Assembly (NCBI RefSeq): GCF_001399685.1
Contig: NZ_JTHN01000182.1
Span: 1-64,000 of the forward strand
Direction: 5' to 3'
Length of the DNA stretch: 64,000 nucleotides
Origin: Paenibacillus sp. A3
GTDB lineage: Bacteria > Bacillota > Bacilli > Paenibacillales > NBRC-103111
The translations under genes and the position numbers were made by a program. How positions within the stretch are numbered: the stretch's first letter is position 1; every line of letters begins with the position of its first letter. Below the pieces are notes generated by a model. It did no database searches, was not told the DNA's origin, and saw only the letters and a program-made list of their open reading frames with translations. This document shows positions 19,421-27,141 of this stretch, piece after piece.

Positions 19421-19929
19421 ACTTCAAAGATTATATTCGCGTTATCGATGACTTCCCGCAGCCGGGGATCAGCTTCAAGGACATCACGACATTGCTGAGA
19501 GACGGCCAAGCCTACAAAGCCGTTATTGAAGAGCTTGCCCGCCGTTTGAAGGACAAAGAGATCGATTGCATCGCCGGACCGGAAGCGCGCGGTTTCGTGA
19601 TCGGCGCTCCGCTCGCGATCGCACTGGGAGTCGGCTTCGTGCCGATCCGCAAAAGCGGAAAGCTGCCGGGGGCGACGATTGAAGCGGATTACGCGCTGGA
19701 GTATGGCAAAGACAAGCTTGCCATGCATAACGATGCGATTGCTCCGGGCCAAAAAGTGCTGATCGCCGACGACTTGCTGGCCACAGGGGGCACGATTGCA
19801 ACCTCGATCAACTTGGTCAAGCAGTTGGGCGGAGAAGTGATTGGGGCGGCGTTCCTGATCGAGCTTTTGGAGCTTAACGGACGGGAGAAGCTGGACGGGA
19901 TCGAAGTAGTTTCGCTCGTGCAGTATTAA
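19417..19929 (+). CDS. apt: Adenine phosphoribosyltransferase
   Basis: A purine-salvage enzyme making AMP from adenine and PRPP in the cytoplasm. The 170-residue sequence has the family start IRVIDDFPQPGISFKDITT, EARGFVIGAPLA, the RKSGKLPG loop and the PRPP-binding motif VLIADDLLATGGT. The ATG at 19417 is preferred over longer in-frame starts because it yields the exact family length and follows GGAGGA within the recJ 3' end. A terminator follows. In B. subtilis apt directly precedes rel; here a spore-coat block intervenes. Confidence 0.97.
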   Translation: MNFKDYIRVIDDFPQPGISFKDITTLLRDGQAYKAVIEELARRLKDKEIDCIAGPEARGFVIGAPLAIALGVGFVPIRKSGKLPGATIEADYALEYGKDKLAMHNDAIAPGQKVLIADDLLATGGTIATSINLVKQLGGEVIGAAFLIELLELNGREKLDGIEVVSLVQY

Positions 19930-19941
19930 TCTTGTTCATAA

Positions 19942-19986
19942 GAAAAGGCGACCTTTAAGGAAGAATTCCTTAGGGTCGCCTTTCTC
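19942..19986 (+). terminator. Terminator after apt
   Basis: A long imperfect stem pairs AAAGGCGACC-type sequence on the left with GGGTCGCCTTT on the right. It may also act on the minus strand for the CotB-like gene that converges on apt. Confidence 0.7.
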
Positions 19987-20009
19987 ATTATTCCGAGGCT
20001 CGCCGCAGC

Positions 20010-20672
20010 TTAAGGGCAGTGGACCGTTTTGACATGATCGATATGCATGAACATCGACGCACCGCCGGAAGTAATGAGCTCGATAATGGGGGTGTCGGCG
20101 GCTTTTAACAGGCCTATCTTGCCGGGGTTTTCACCCAGATTCAATACGACGAACTCCCCTTCTAATTTTTTCAATTGCTGATCGATCGTTCTCGCCAGAG
20201 CCATGTTCGGTATGCTGACCGGAAAAGAAGACGGATTCATGGCATAAGGCGTTGCATTCGGGCCGTACGGAATCAAATATTTCAAATGCCGCATGGCGAT
20301 CAAAACGGAATGAAAGACCGGCGACTGGAAAACGAAGAAATCGTTCATAATGCTCGTTACGTACCCGTGAATCGATTGATTACCGGTTATATACAGTTCT
20401 GTAAACGTTCCTTTGGCGTTCATCAACACTTTTCGATACGATAAATCTTGTGACAGTTCCCATGAACTCCCCGAAAATTCCACACCTGCCTCTTGTTTGA
20501 CGGAGAGAGACATTTGCTGCAGATGCAGGAGCGGGAGGTATAGAAATCGTCCTTCATCTTGGAGAACCATGATATCGCTGCCGATATCGATTAACAAGCC
20601 TCGGATAAAATCCTTTTTGCCAGAAACGGACAACTCGACGTATTGATTAATATACGAGCGCATCGTTTTCAT
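20010..20672 (-). CDS. CotB-like spore coat protein with three Sm-like repeats
   Basis: The 220-residue protein has three repeats of similar layout: residues about 6-56 (YVELSVSGKKDFIRGLLIDI then DIMVLQ and LHLQQM), 84-135 (TGNQSIHGYVTSI then FFVFQ and RHLKYL) and 165-220 (ending HIDHVKTVHC). This repeat-strand pattern resembles B. subtilis CotB, whose units read GGPESKKGKL, DYIALQ and EHVKSI. CotB is an outer-coat protein whose maturation depends on CotH, and a CotH gene is divergently encoded next door. The ATG at 20672 follows AAGGGGGTG. Assignment as a coat protein is inferred from the repeat pattern and neighbour. Confidence 0.55.
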   Translation of the reverse strand: MKTMRSYINQYVELSVSGKKDFIRGLLIDIGSDIMVLQDEGRFLYLPLLHLQQMSLSVKQEAGVEFSGSSWELSQDLSYRKVLMNAKGTFTELYITGNQSIHGYVTSIMNDFFVFQSPVFHSVLIAMRHLKYLIPYGPNATPYAMNPSSFPVSIPNMALARTIDQQLKKLEGEFVVLNLGENPGKIGLLKAADTPIIELITSGGASMFMHIDHVKTVHCP

Positions 20673-20802
20673 ATGAACACCCCCTTATCATCATGTGGGA
20701 AAAAGGATGGATCGATTTCCTGCGGACAGCTTATCACTGAATCCCTAACTTAACGAATAGCCATCCGCCTCCTTTCATTTGCCGATAGCGGTGATTTGTA
20801 AT

Positions 20803-20996
20803 TTATTTATATGTATCTCGCATCGTTTGGAATGGTCTGAAATCTAGTTGATTTGCAATTTCCGCATCTACCATGCCAGGCTGTTGATAGATATGACGGA
20901 CAAGATAAAAAGCACGTTTTTCAAGAAGCAATGTTTGTCTATGTTCGTTTAACGCAGCGAGCCTGATTTGATATATTCACAGAATCGAAGCAAGGT
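20803..20996 (-). pseudogene. Decayed gene remnant, possibly a MerR-like regulator C-terminus
   Basis: On the minus strand, nt 20931-20803 form an open frame of 42 codons. It starts at a TTG without a ribosome binding site and has protein-like composition (EKRAFYLVRHIYQQPGMVDA, then EIANQLDFRPFQTMRDTYK). A second frame (20996 down to about 20950) encodes TLLRFCEYIKSGSLR. Adding one base near 20949 would join the two into a single 64-residue segment, LRFCEYIKSGSLRLNEHRQT and onward. The N-terminal part resembles the helical tail of MerR-family regulators. It appears to be the 3' end of a frameshifted, truncated gene; the family call is tentative. Confidence 0.4.
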
Positions 20997-21051
20997 TTAC
21001 AGACGCTTTCTCTTAATTCGGAATGGATCGGGTCAAGAGGCGAATGCCGTG

Positions 21052-21079
21052 ACTGGGGCGTTTGCGGACGCATACCGTA
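21052..21079 (+). promoter_or_regulatory. Sigma-K-type promoter for cotH
   Basis: CATACCGTA (21071-21079) fits the sigma-K -10 consensus CATAnnnTA. The -35 element AC (21052-21053) lies exactly 17 bases upstream, as the consensus requires. Transcription would start near 21087, about 58 bases before the cotH start. A mother-cell promoter is expected for a coat kinase. Confidence 0.55.
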
Positions 21080-21088
21080 AAGTAGCAC

Positions 21089-21118
21089 AAAAAGCCTATC
21101 CTCAAGGATAGGCTTTTT
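21089..21118 (+). other. Perfect 13-bp hairpin at predicted 5' end of cotH mRNA
   Basis: Arms 21089-21101 and 21106-21118 pair perfectly around the loop TCAA, and the right arm ends in five T. It resembles a rho-independent terminator but lies between the predicted sigma-K start site and the cotH ribosome binding site. It could stabilise the mRNA 5' end, attenuate transcription, or end a short upstream transcript. Confidence 0.6.
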
Positions 21119-21144
21119 GCTTTGTAGAGAAAGGCGGAAGGTCG

Positions 21145-22215
21145 ATGGTTGCGGAACTGCCTGTGCGGCACTTGGTAATTGGCGAGCAGCAGTTGAAACA
21201 GCTGCAAAAAAATGTCTGGAGCAACCGTTTCGTTCAAGGAAGCATCGTGTCCGAAGGAACAAAAAAGGAGATTAAGGTTCGCTACCGGGGCGGACATACG
21301 CGCGACTACCCGAAACGTTCCTACGAAGTGCTTTACAGCGGGAAAACGTACCATTATAATGCCGAGTACGACGATCCTTCGTTGATTCGGAATGCTTTAT
21401 CGTTTCGCTTTTTCGAGTGGATCGGGGTACCTTGTCCTGAAACCAGACATTGTTTGCTGCGTCTCAATAGTCAAAATTTAGGGGTGTATCTGGAGATCGA
21501 AGGGGTCGACCACTATTTTTTCCGAAGACGGGGAATCTCGGTTCAGTCGTTATTTTATGCGATAAACGACAATGCTAACTTCAGCTTGTATTCGAACGAT
21601 TCGAGCCGCAAAAAATCCTCATTGTTTTCGGGCTACAAGCAAATGATCGGGTCCTCGGATGACCAGAGCAAGTTCACGTTGTTTATCCGCAAGCTGAATA
21701 CGCTCGGCTCGGACAGCTCTAAAGCGCTATTATCCTATCTGCAGCTTCGCTTGGACATCGACAATTACCTCCGCTGGTTGGCAGGGGCCGTTTTAACCGG
21801 AAATTATGACGGATTCGATCAGAACTATGCCATATACCGTCACCGAAAGTCACATAAATACCGAATCATTCCATGGGATTATGAAGGCACCTGGGGGAGG
21901 AACTGCTTCGGCAAACCGTGCGGCAGCGATTTGGTGCGCGTGACGGGTTATAACCGGCTGACCCGTACCTTGCTGAAATTTCCGTCCGTCCGGATGAACT
22001 ATAAAAAACTGCTCGCGGCTATGCTGAGCGACCCGTTCACGGTAAGAAGAATCATTCCCGTCGCCCACGCCATGCACAGCGAGATAAGACCTTATGTGGT
22101 GCGGGATACGACTCGCAAATGGCCGGTTTCCGAGTTCGAGGGCGAAGTATGGATGATTCGCAGGTACATTGAAGAACGCCGAAGGCTGGTAGCCGATGCG
22201 CTGCGGGATCTGTAA
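21145..22215 (+). CDS. cotH: CotH, spore coat protein kinase
   Basis: An atypical protein kinase that phosphorylates spore coat proteins such as CotB and CotG in B. subtilis. The 356-residue protein carries the CotH-family motifs: RYRGGHTRDYPKRSYEV near residue 47, LGVYLEIEGVDHYF near 110, the active-site block GNYDGFDQNYAIYRH near 220, and IIPWDYEGTWGRN near 243. The start follows GGCGGAAGG. It is divergent from the CotB-like gene, a plausible substrate. A 14-bp perfect palindrome (22219-22232) follows the stop, but without a T-run. Confidence 0.9.
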   Translation: MVAELPVRHLVIGEQQLKQLQKNVWSNRFVQGSIVSEGTKKEIKVRYRGGHTRDYPKRSYEVLYSGKTYHYNAEYDDPSLIRNALSFRFFEWIGVPCPETRHCLLRLNSQNLGVYLEIEGVDHYFFRRRGISVQSLFYAINDNANFSLYSNDSSRKKSSLFSGYKQMIGSSDDQSKFTLFIRKLNTLGSDSSKALLSYLQLRLDIDNYLRWLAGAVLTGNYDGFDQNYAIYRHRKSHKYRIIPWDYEGTWGRNCFGKPCGSDLVRVTGYNRLTRTLLKFPSVRMNYKKLLAAMLSDPFTVRRIIPVAHAMHSEIRPYVVRDTTRKWPVSEFEGEVWMIRRYIEERRRLVADALRDL

Positions 22216-22285
22216 CCGTCAGCGTACGCTGAGCGTGTACAAATGTCCGTTTTGCACGTAATATGTCGGTTTGTCCCGCAAATTC

Positions 22286-22315
22286 TTGACGCAGCCCCCG
22301 GTTCAAGGGCATAAT
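22286..22315 (+). promoter_or_regulatory. Sigma-A promoter for rel
   Basis: TTGACG (22286-22291) and CATAAT (22310-22315) with 18-bp spacing, 23 bp before the rel start. Confidence 0.7.
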
Positions 22316-22337
22316 GAATTAAAATCGAATTAAGGGA

Positions 22338-24545
22338 ATGGATGAACGGATGGGGATAGAGCAGCTTCTTGCGAAGGCATCCACATATGTGAAAGAAAAT
22401 GACCTGAAACGAATCCGGGAAGCTTATGAATTTGCGGATCAGGCGCATTATGGCCAAGTGCGCAAATCCGGAGAGCCCTATATATTGCATCCGCTTGCCG
22501 TAGCGGACATTTTGGTTAACATGCAGATGGATACGACTTCCATCATTGCTGCGCTGCTCCATGACGTGGTGGAGGATACGACGGTATCGCTCGAAACGGT
22601 GCATGAAAAGTTCGGCGCTACCTGTGCGATGATCGTCGACGGCCTCACCAAACTCGAGAAAATCAAATTCAAGAGCAAGGAAGAGCACCAGAACGAAAAC
22701 TACCGCAAAATGTTCGTCGCCATGGCACAGGACATTCGCGTCATTCTTATTAAATTGGCTGACCGTCTGCACAACATGCGAACGCTCAAGCACCAGTCGG
22801 AAGAAGCGCAGCGGCGCATTGCGGACGAGACGCTGGAGATCTTTTGTCCGATCGCTCATCGTCTGGGGATATCGGCGATCAAGTGGGAGATGGAAGACAT
22901 CGCCCTGCGATACTTGAATCCCCAGCAATATTACCGCATCGTGAACCTGATGCAGAAGAAGCGCGCCGAACGGGAACAATACTTAAGCGACGTCATTGCG
23001 TCGGTAGGCGAGAAGCTGCAGGAGATGGGGATCGACGGCGACATCTCGGGAAGACCCAAACATATTTACAGCATTTACAAGAAGATGACGGTAAAAAGCA
23101 AGCAGTTCAATGAAATCTACGATCTGCTGGCGCTGAGGATTATCGTCGACAATATTAAAGATTGCTACGCCACGCTAGGGATCATCCATACGCTGTGGAA
23201 GCCGATGCCCGGCCGTTTCAAAGATTATATCGCCATGCCGAAGCCGAACATGTATCAATCGCTGCATACGACGGTCATCGGTCCGAAAGGCGAACCGTTG
23301 GAAGTTCAGATCCGCACGTTTGAGATGCACCGTACCTCCGAATACGGGGTCGCTGCGCATTGGGCCTATAAAGAAGGCACGTCTGTCCCGTCAGGCAGCT
23401 ACGAAGACAAGATGCATTTTATCCGCGAGATCTTAGAGCTCCAGAACGATACGCAGGATGCGCAGGAATTCGTCGAGTCGCTTAAAATGGACTTTTTCTC
23501 CGATCTGGTGTTCGTATTTACGCCGAAAGGGGAAGTCATCGAACTGCCTGCGGGCTCGGTCCCGCTCGACTTTGCTTACCGGATTCATACGGAGGTCGGG
23601 AACCGTACGATCGGCGCCAAAGTCAACGGTCGCATCGTCCCGCTCGACCACAAGCTGAAAACAGGCGATATCATCGAGATTTTGACATCCAAGCATTCGT
23701 ACGGACCGAGTCAGGATTGGGTGAAAATCGCTCAATCGTCGCACGCCCGGACCAAGATTCGCCAATGGTTCAAAAAAGAGCGCCGCGAAGAAAACGTGCT
23801 CAAGGGCCGCGAAATGATCGAGCGCGAGCTGAAACGGCTCGGCTATGACGTTCCTGCGCTGACGAAAGATGACGAGATGCTGGAGGTCGCCCGAAAATTC
23901 AACTTTAACGAAATTGAGGACATGCTGTCGGCCGTTGGCTTCGGCGGTATAACCGCGGCCCAGATCGTAACCCGTTTGACGGAGAAGGTTCGCAGGGAAG
24001 CGGAGGAAGCCCAGCAGCAGGCGATGCTTACGTCCGAGGTTAAGGAAATGAAAGCGCCGGTGTCCGATAAGGAGCGCAAAGGCCGACCGACCGGAGGGGT
24101 CCGGGTCAAAGGAGTGGACAACCTGCTCGTGCGGTTTGCCCGCTGCTGCAATCCGGTGCCGGGCGATGTGATTATCGGGTATATTACGCGCGGCCGAGGG
24201 GTATCCGTTCACCGTTCGGACTGTACGAACATTCCTTCGCCGGAATGCAGCGACGAAGGAAATCGCGTGATCGAGGTCGAGTGGGCGGACAACGTCGAAG
24301 CGAATTACAATGTCGAGATCGAAATTACGGGTCACGACCGGCGCGGACTGCTGAACGAAGTGCTGCAGGTCGTATCGGAATGCAAAACGGTCATTTCCGC
24401 CGTTTCCGGCCGCTCGGATAAAAATAAGATGGTGGTCATTCACATGACGATCCTGATCCGCAATATCGATCATCTTCATTCGGTCGTGGAAAAAATCAAG
24501 CGGATCAAGGACGTTTATTCGGTACAGCGCATTATGCAGGCTTAA
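22338..24545 (+). CDS. relA: Rel, bifunctional (p)ppGpp synthetase/hydrolase
   Basis: Stringent-response enzyme that makes (p)ppGpp on stalled ribosomes and degrades it otherwise. The 735-residue protein is collinear with B. subtilis RelA. It has the HD hydrolase motif LLHDVVEDT near residue 74, the synthetase motifs YSIYKKM and YQSLHTTVIGP near 235-310, a TGS domain starting VFVFTPKGEVIELPAGS near 390, a Cys-containing conserved region (FARCCNPVPGD) near 600, and a C-terminal ACT domain. It is followed 41 bp later by dtd, the conserved partner. Confidence 0.97.
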   Translation: MDERMGIEQLLAKASTYVKENDLKRIREAYEFADQAHYGQVRKSGEPYILHPLAVADILVNMQMDTTSIIAALLHDVVEDTTVSLETVHEKFGATCAMIVDGLTKLEKIKFKSKEEHQNENYRKMFVAMAQDIRVILIKLADRLHNMRTLKHQSEEAQRRIADETLEIFCPIAHRLGISAIKWEMEDIALRYLNPQQYYRIVNLMQKKRAEREQYLSDVIASVGEKLQEMGIDGDISGRPKHIYSIYKKMTVKSKQFNEIYDLLALRIIVDNIKDCYATLGIIHTLWKPMPGRFKDYIAMPKPNMYQSLHTTVIGPKGEPLEVQIRTFEMHRTSEYGVAAHWAYKEGTSVPSGSYEDKMHFIREILELQNDTQDAQEFVESLKMDFFSDLVFVFTPKGEVIELPAGSVPLDFAYRIHTEVGNRTIGAKVNGRIVPLDHKLKTGDIIEILTSKHSYGPSQDWVKIAQSSHARTKIRQWFKKERREENVLKGREMIERELKRLGYDVPALTKDDEMLEVARKFNFNEIEDMLSAVGFGGITAAQIVTRLTEKVRREAEEAQQQAMLTSEVKEMKAPVSDKERKGRPTGGVRVKGVDNLLVRFARCCNPVPGDVIIGYITRGRGVSVHRSDCTNIPSPECSDEGNRVIEVEWADNVEANYNVEIEITGHDRRGLLNEVLQVVSECKTVISAVSGRSDKNKMVVIHMTILIRNIDHLHSVVEKIKRIKDVYSVQRIMQA

Positions 24546-24586
24546 AGGCCCGGAAATTTTATTTTTGAAACGGAGTCAGGACGTTC

Positions 24587-25033
24587 ATGAGAGTGGTACT
24601 GCAAAGAAGCAAAGCGGCACAAGTGACGGTGAACGGCGAAACGGTAGGACGCATCGACCACGGCTTGGTGCTGCTCGTCGGCATTGCGGACGGCGATACC
24701 GAGGAGGATGTCCGTTACGTTGCCGATAAAATATCGGGCTTGCGCATATTTGAAGACGAGCAAGGGAAAATGAACCATTCGGTGCTTGAGACCGGCGGCC
24801 AGGTGCTGTCCATCTCTCAATTCACCTTATACGGGGACTGCCGGAAGGGAAGACGGCCCAATTTCATGGCGGCCGCTCGTCCCGAGCTTGCGGAGCCGCT
24901 TTACGAACGGTTTAACGGGATGCTTCGCGAAGCGGGGCTTCATGTGGAGACCGGGAGGTTCGGTGAAATGATGGACGTATCGCTCGTCAACGACGGACCG
25001 GTCACGCTCATCGTCGAAAGCAAGCAGGCTTAA
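24587..25033 (+). CDS. dtd: D-aminoacyl-tRNA deacylase
   Basis: Proofreading enzyme that hydrolyses D-amino acids, and also glycine, from mischarged tRNAs. The 148-residue sequence starts [21 protein letters not shown]. It contains the active-site motif [17 protein letters not shown] near residue 77 and the Gly-cisPro motif NDGPVT near the C-terminus. It probably forms an operon with rel. Confidence 0.96.
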   Translation: MRVVLQRSKAAQVTVNGETVGRIDHGLVLLVGIADGDTEEDVRYVADKISGLRIFEDEQGKMNHSVLETGGQVLSISQFTLYGDCRKGRRPNFMAAARPELAEPLYERFNGMLREAGLHVETGRFGEMMDVSLVNDGPVTLIVESKQA

Positions 25034-25136
25034 GAGTCCGATAAAGGTAGGAATAAGCAAGGCTCAGGCGGGGGACAATGAGAGATAAGCCTGCGCACGT
25101 TTTCATCTTGTGGGCTGCCCGACATCTAAGGAGCCT

Positions 25137-25322
25137 ATGCCTATTATGTACCGATCGCCGAAAGAACAAAGCTTACTGATGCCGGAGCTGCAACTTGGTT
25201 CCGGCGGTCTGGCGGAGGCGGCGGCATTGCAATCGTCCGGCATGGACGATACGGAAATCCGTGCCGAATTCTCTTCTTCCAGCGAGCAATTGAAGCGGAC
25301 GGCGCGCAAACCGTTCCGCTGA
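25137..25322 (+). CDS. Small hypothetical protein (61 aa)
   Basis: An open frame with AAGGAG three bases before ATG 25137 and twelve before ATG 25146, ending directly in front of a strong terminator (25333). The product is Ser/Glu/Leu-rich (MYRSPKEQSLLMPELQLGSG...), soluble and without a recognised domain. The binding site and terminator suggest a real transcript; nothing indicates a function. Confidence 0.4.
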   Translation: MPIMYRSPKEQSLLMPELQLGSGGLAEAAALQSSGMDDTEIRAEFSSSSEQLKRTARKPFR

Positions 25323-25332
25323 CCCAAAAGAA

Positions 25333-25371
25333 GGGCCGTTTTCGTGGATTGAGCGAAAGCGGCCCGTTTGT
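25333..25371 (+). terminator. Terminator between dtd/small ORF and hemZ
   Basis: A 12-bp stem GGGCCGTTTTCG/CGAAAGCGGCCC (25333-25344 and 25354-25365, one G-T pair) is followed by a T-rich tail. Confidence 0.8.
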
Positions 25372-25521
25372 TTCATTAGACAGCCAAATATGCTAAACTA
25401 TTGCTAGTTTTGTTCCAATTTGAAACTTCTTGTGCGGCAGTCCCGTCTTAAAAGAGACGAAGCATTTATTTCGGCATCCGGCGGCTGACTCGCACAGACG
25501 AATAACGGAGGATGGAATGCA

Positions 25522-27060
25522 TTGAAAATCGAATTCGAGCGTCTCGGTTTCGGTGAACAGGCCAATGAGCTGTTTCATATATGCAAGCTTTTTTTCGAAG
25601 AGGTCGAAGCGGTCCACGAGAAAACTGACGATGCGCGTCTGCACGTTCGCGTTGAGGTGGAAGCCGATGAAACGAAGCGTGTGATCAGGTCCAAGGTCCA
25701 ACTGACCGACCGGGAGACGGGAGCAGTTTACGACAACGAGCATGAGCGGGCGATGGATGCGCGGGACGCCGGGCATAAACGCACCGTCAAGCGGTCGGTC
25801 GGCTATGGGCTGCTGCAGGTGCTTCGCGAGTATACCGGGCTGGAGCAGGCATGGGGGATTTTGACCGGCGTGCGTCCGACCAAGCTGATGCATAACATGA
25901 TGATGAAACAACCGATTGAAAGCTGCAAGCAGACGCTGCGCGACGAGTATCTCGTCACCGAACCGAAAGTGGAGCTGCTCGCCGGAATAGCCGAACGCCA
26001 ACTGAAAGTGATCCCTGATCTGTTCCATTTGGACCGGGAAGTCAGCATTTACATCGGGATTCCGTTTTGTCCGACCAAATGCGCTTACTGTACATTTCCG
26101 GCCTACGATATTCGGGGGAACAACGGGTCCGTCGAGGCGTTTCTGGAAGGACTGCATTACGAGATTCGCGAGATGGGCCGCTGGATGCGGGAAGCCGGAG
26201 TCGGCATAACGACGATTTACTGGGGCGGAGGAACGCCGACAAGCATTACGGGCGAGCAGATGGATGCCCTGTTCGTCACGATGCACGAATCGTTCCCGGC
26301 GATGGACCGTGTCCGCGAGCTTACCGTCGAGGCCGGCCGTCCGGATACGATTACCGAAGACAAGATCGAAGTGATGAAACGCTGGAAGGTCGACCGGATC
26401 AGCATTAACCCGCAAAGCTTCACGCAGGCGACGCTCGATGCGATCGGAAGGCATCATACGGTGACGGAAACGATCGACAAGTTCAAGCTCGCGCGAAAGC
26501 TCGGGTTGAACAACATCAACATGGATCTGATTATCGGGCTGCCGAACGAAGGAATGGCCGAGCTGCAGAGGACACTCGATCAAACGGCCGAGCTGCTGCC
26601 GGAATCGCTGACGGTTCATACGCTTTCCTTCAAGCGCGCTTCCAAGATGACGAAGAACAAAAGCGAGTACGAAGTGGCGGAGCGGGACGAAATAGCCGAG
26701 ATGATCCAGGCAGCCTCCGAATGGACGGAGCGGTACGGATACAAGCCGTATTATATGTACCGGCAGAAAAACATTTTGGGCAATCAGGAGAACGTCGGCT
26801 ATTCGCTCGAAGGCTTCGAGAGTCTGTACAACATTCTGATGATGGAAGAACGTCAGACGATTATCGGACTCGGCTGCGGCGCGGTAAGCAAAGTGCTTTA
26901 TCCGAAGGTCGAGCATGAGGACGGTTACGAGCAGCGCATCGAACGGTTGCCGAACCCGAAGGAGCCCTCCTTCTACAACGAGGCATATCAAGAGTATGTC
27001 GACAAAAAAATCAGGCTGCTGAACGATGCTTACGGCGTTCCGGCCGGCCAGCCGTCATAA
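25522..27060 (+). CDS. hemZ: HemZ, HemN-like radical SAM coproporphyrinogen dehydrogenase
   Basis: Oxygen-independent coproporphyrinogen oxidase-like enzyme of heme synthesis, or a related radical SAM protein. The 512-residue sequence has a HemZ-specific N-terminal domain (1-170). The radical SAM cluster CPTKCAYCTFPAY near residue 180 coordinates the 4Fe-4S cluster; TTIYWGGGTPTS near 230 is the SAM/glycine-rich motif, and IIGLPNEG follows near 335. The TTG start at 25522 follows ACGGAGG. HemN-family members vary in reaction, so heme synthesis is inferred from the family rather than shown. Confidence 0.87.
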   Translation: MKIEFERLGFGEQANELFHICKLFFEEVEAVHEKTDDARLHVRVEVEADETKRVIRSKVQLTDRETGAVYDNEHERAMDARDAGHKRTVKRSVGYGLLQVLREYTGLEQAWGILTGVRPTKLMHNMMMKQPIESCKQTLRDEYLVTEPKVELLAGIAERQLKVIPDLFHLDREVSIYIGIPFCPTKCAYCTFPAYDIRGNNGSVEAFLEGLHYEIREMGRWMREAGVGITTIYWGGGTPTSITGEQMDALFVTMHESFPAMDRVRELTVEAGRPDTITEDKIEVMKRWKVDRISINPQSFTQATLDAIGRHHTVTETIDKFKLARKLGLNNINMDLIIGLPNEGMAELQRTLDQTAELLPESLTVHTLSFKRASKMTKNKSEYEVAERDEIAEMIQAASEWTERYGYKPYYMYRQKNILGNQENVGYSLEGFESLYNILMMEERQTIIGLGCGAVSKVLYPKVEHEDGYEQRIERLPNPKEPSFYNEAYQEYVDKKIRLLNDAYGVPAGQPS

Positions 27061-27141
27061 GGGCGGCATAACGAATCAGGCTTCGTCTTAATTTTGAATG
27101 ATCAGGCTTTAATCATAACATGGCAGAGGCAGAGGTGTATT

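Noticed and set aside
20750-20775. AAAGGAGG followed by a four-codon frame (Met-Ala-Ile-Arg-stop) on the minus strand upstream of the CotB-like gene
   Set aside because: The spacing to the ATG is only 3 bases and the frame is too short to judge; probably chance.
22219-22232. Perfect 14-bp palindrome after the cotH stop
   Set aside because: No T-run and no known operator match; too short to interpret.
25393-26991. Long open frame on the minus strand opposite hemZ
   Set aside because: It is the antisense shadow of hemZ, with no ribosome binding site and no recognisable domain.
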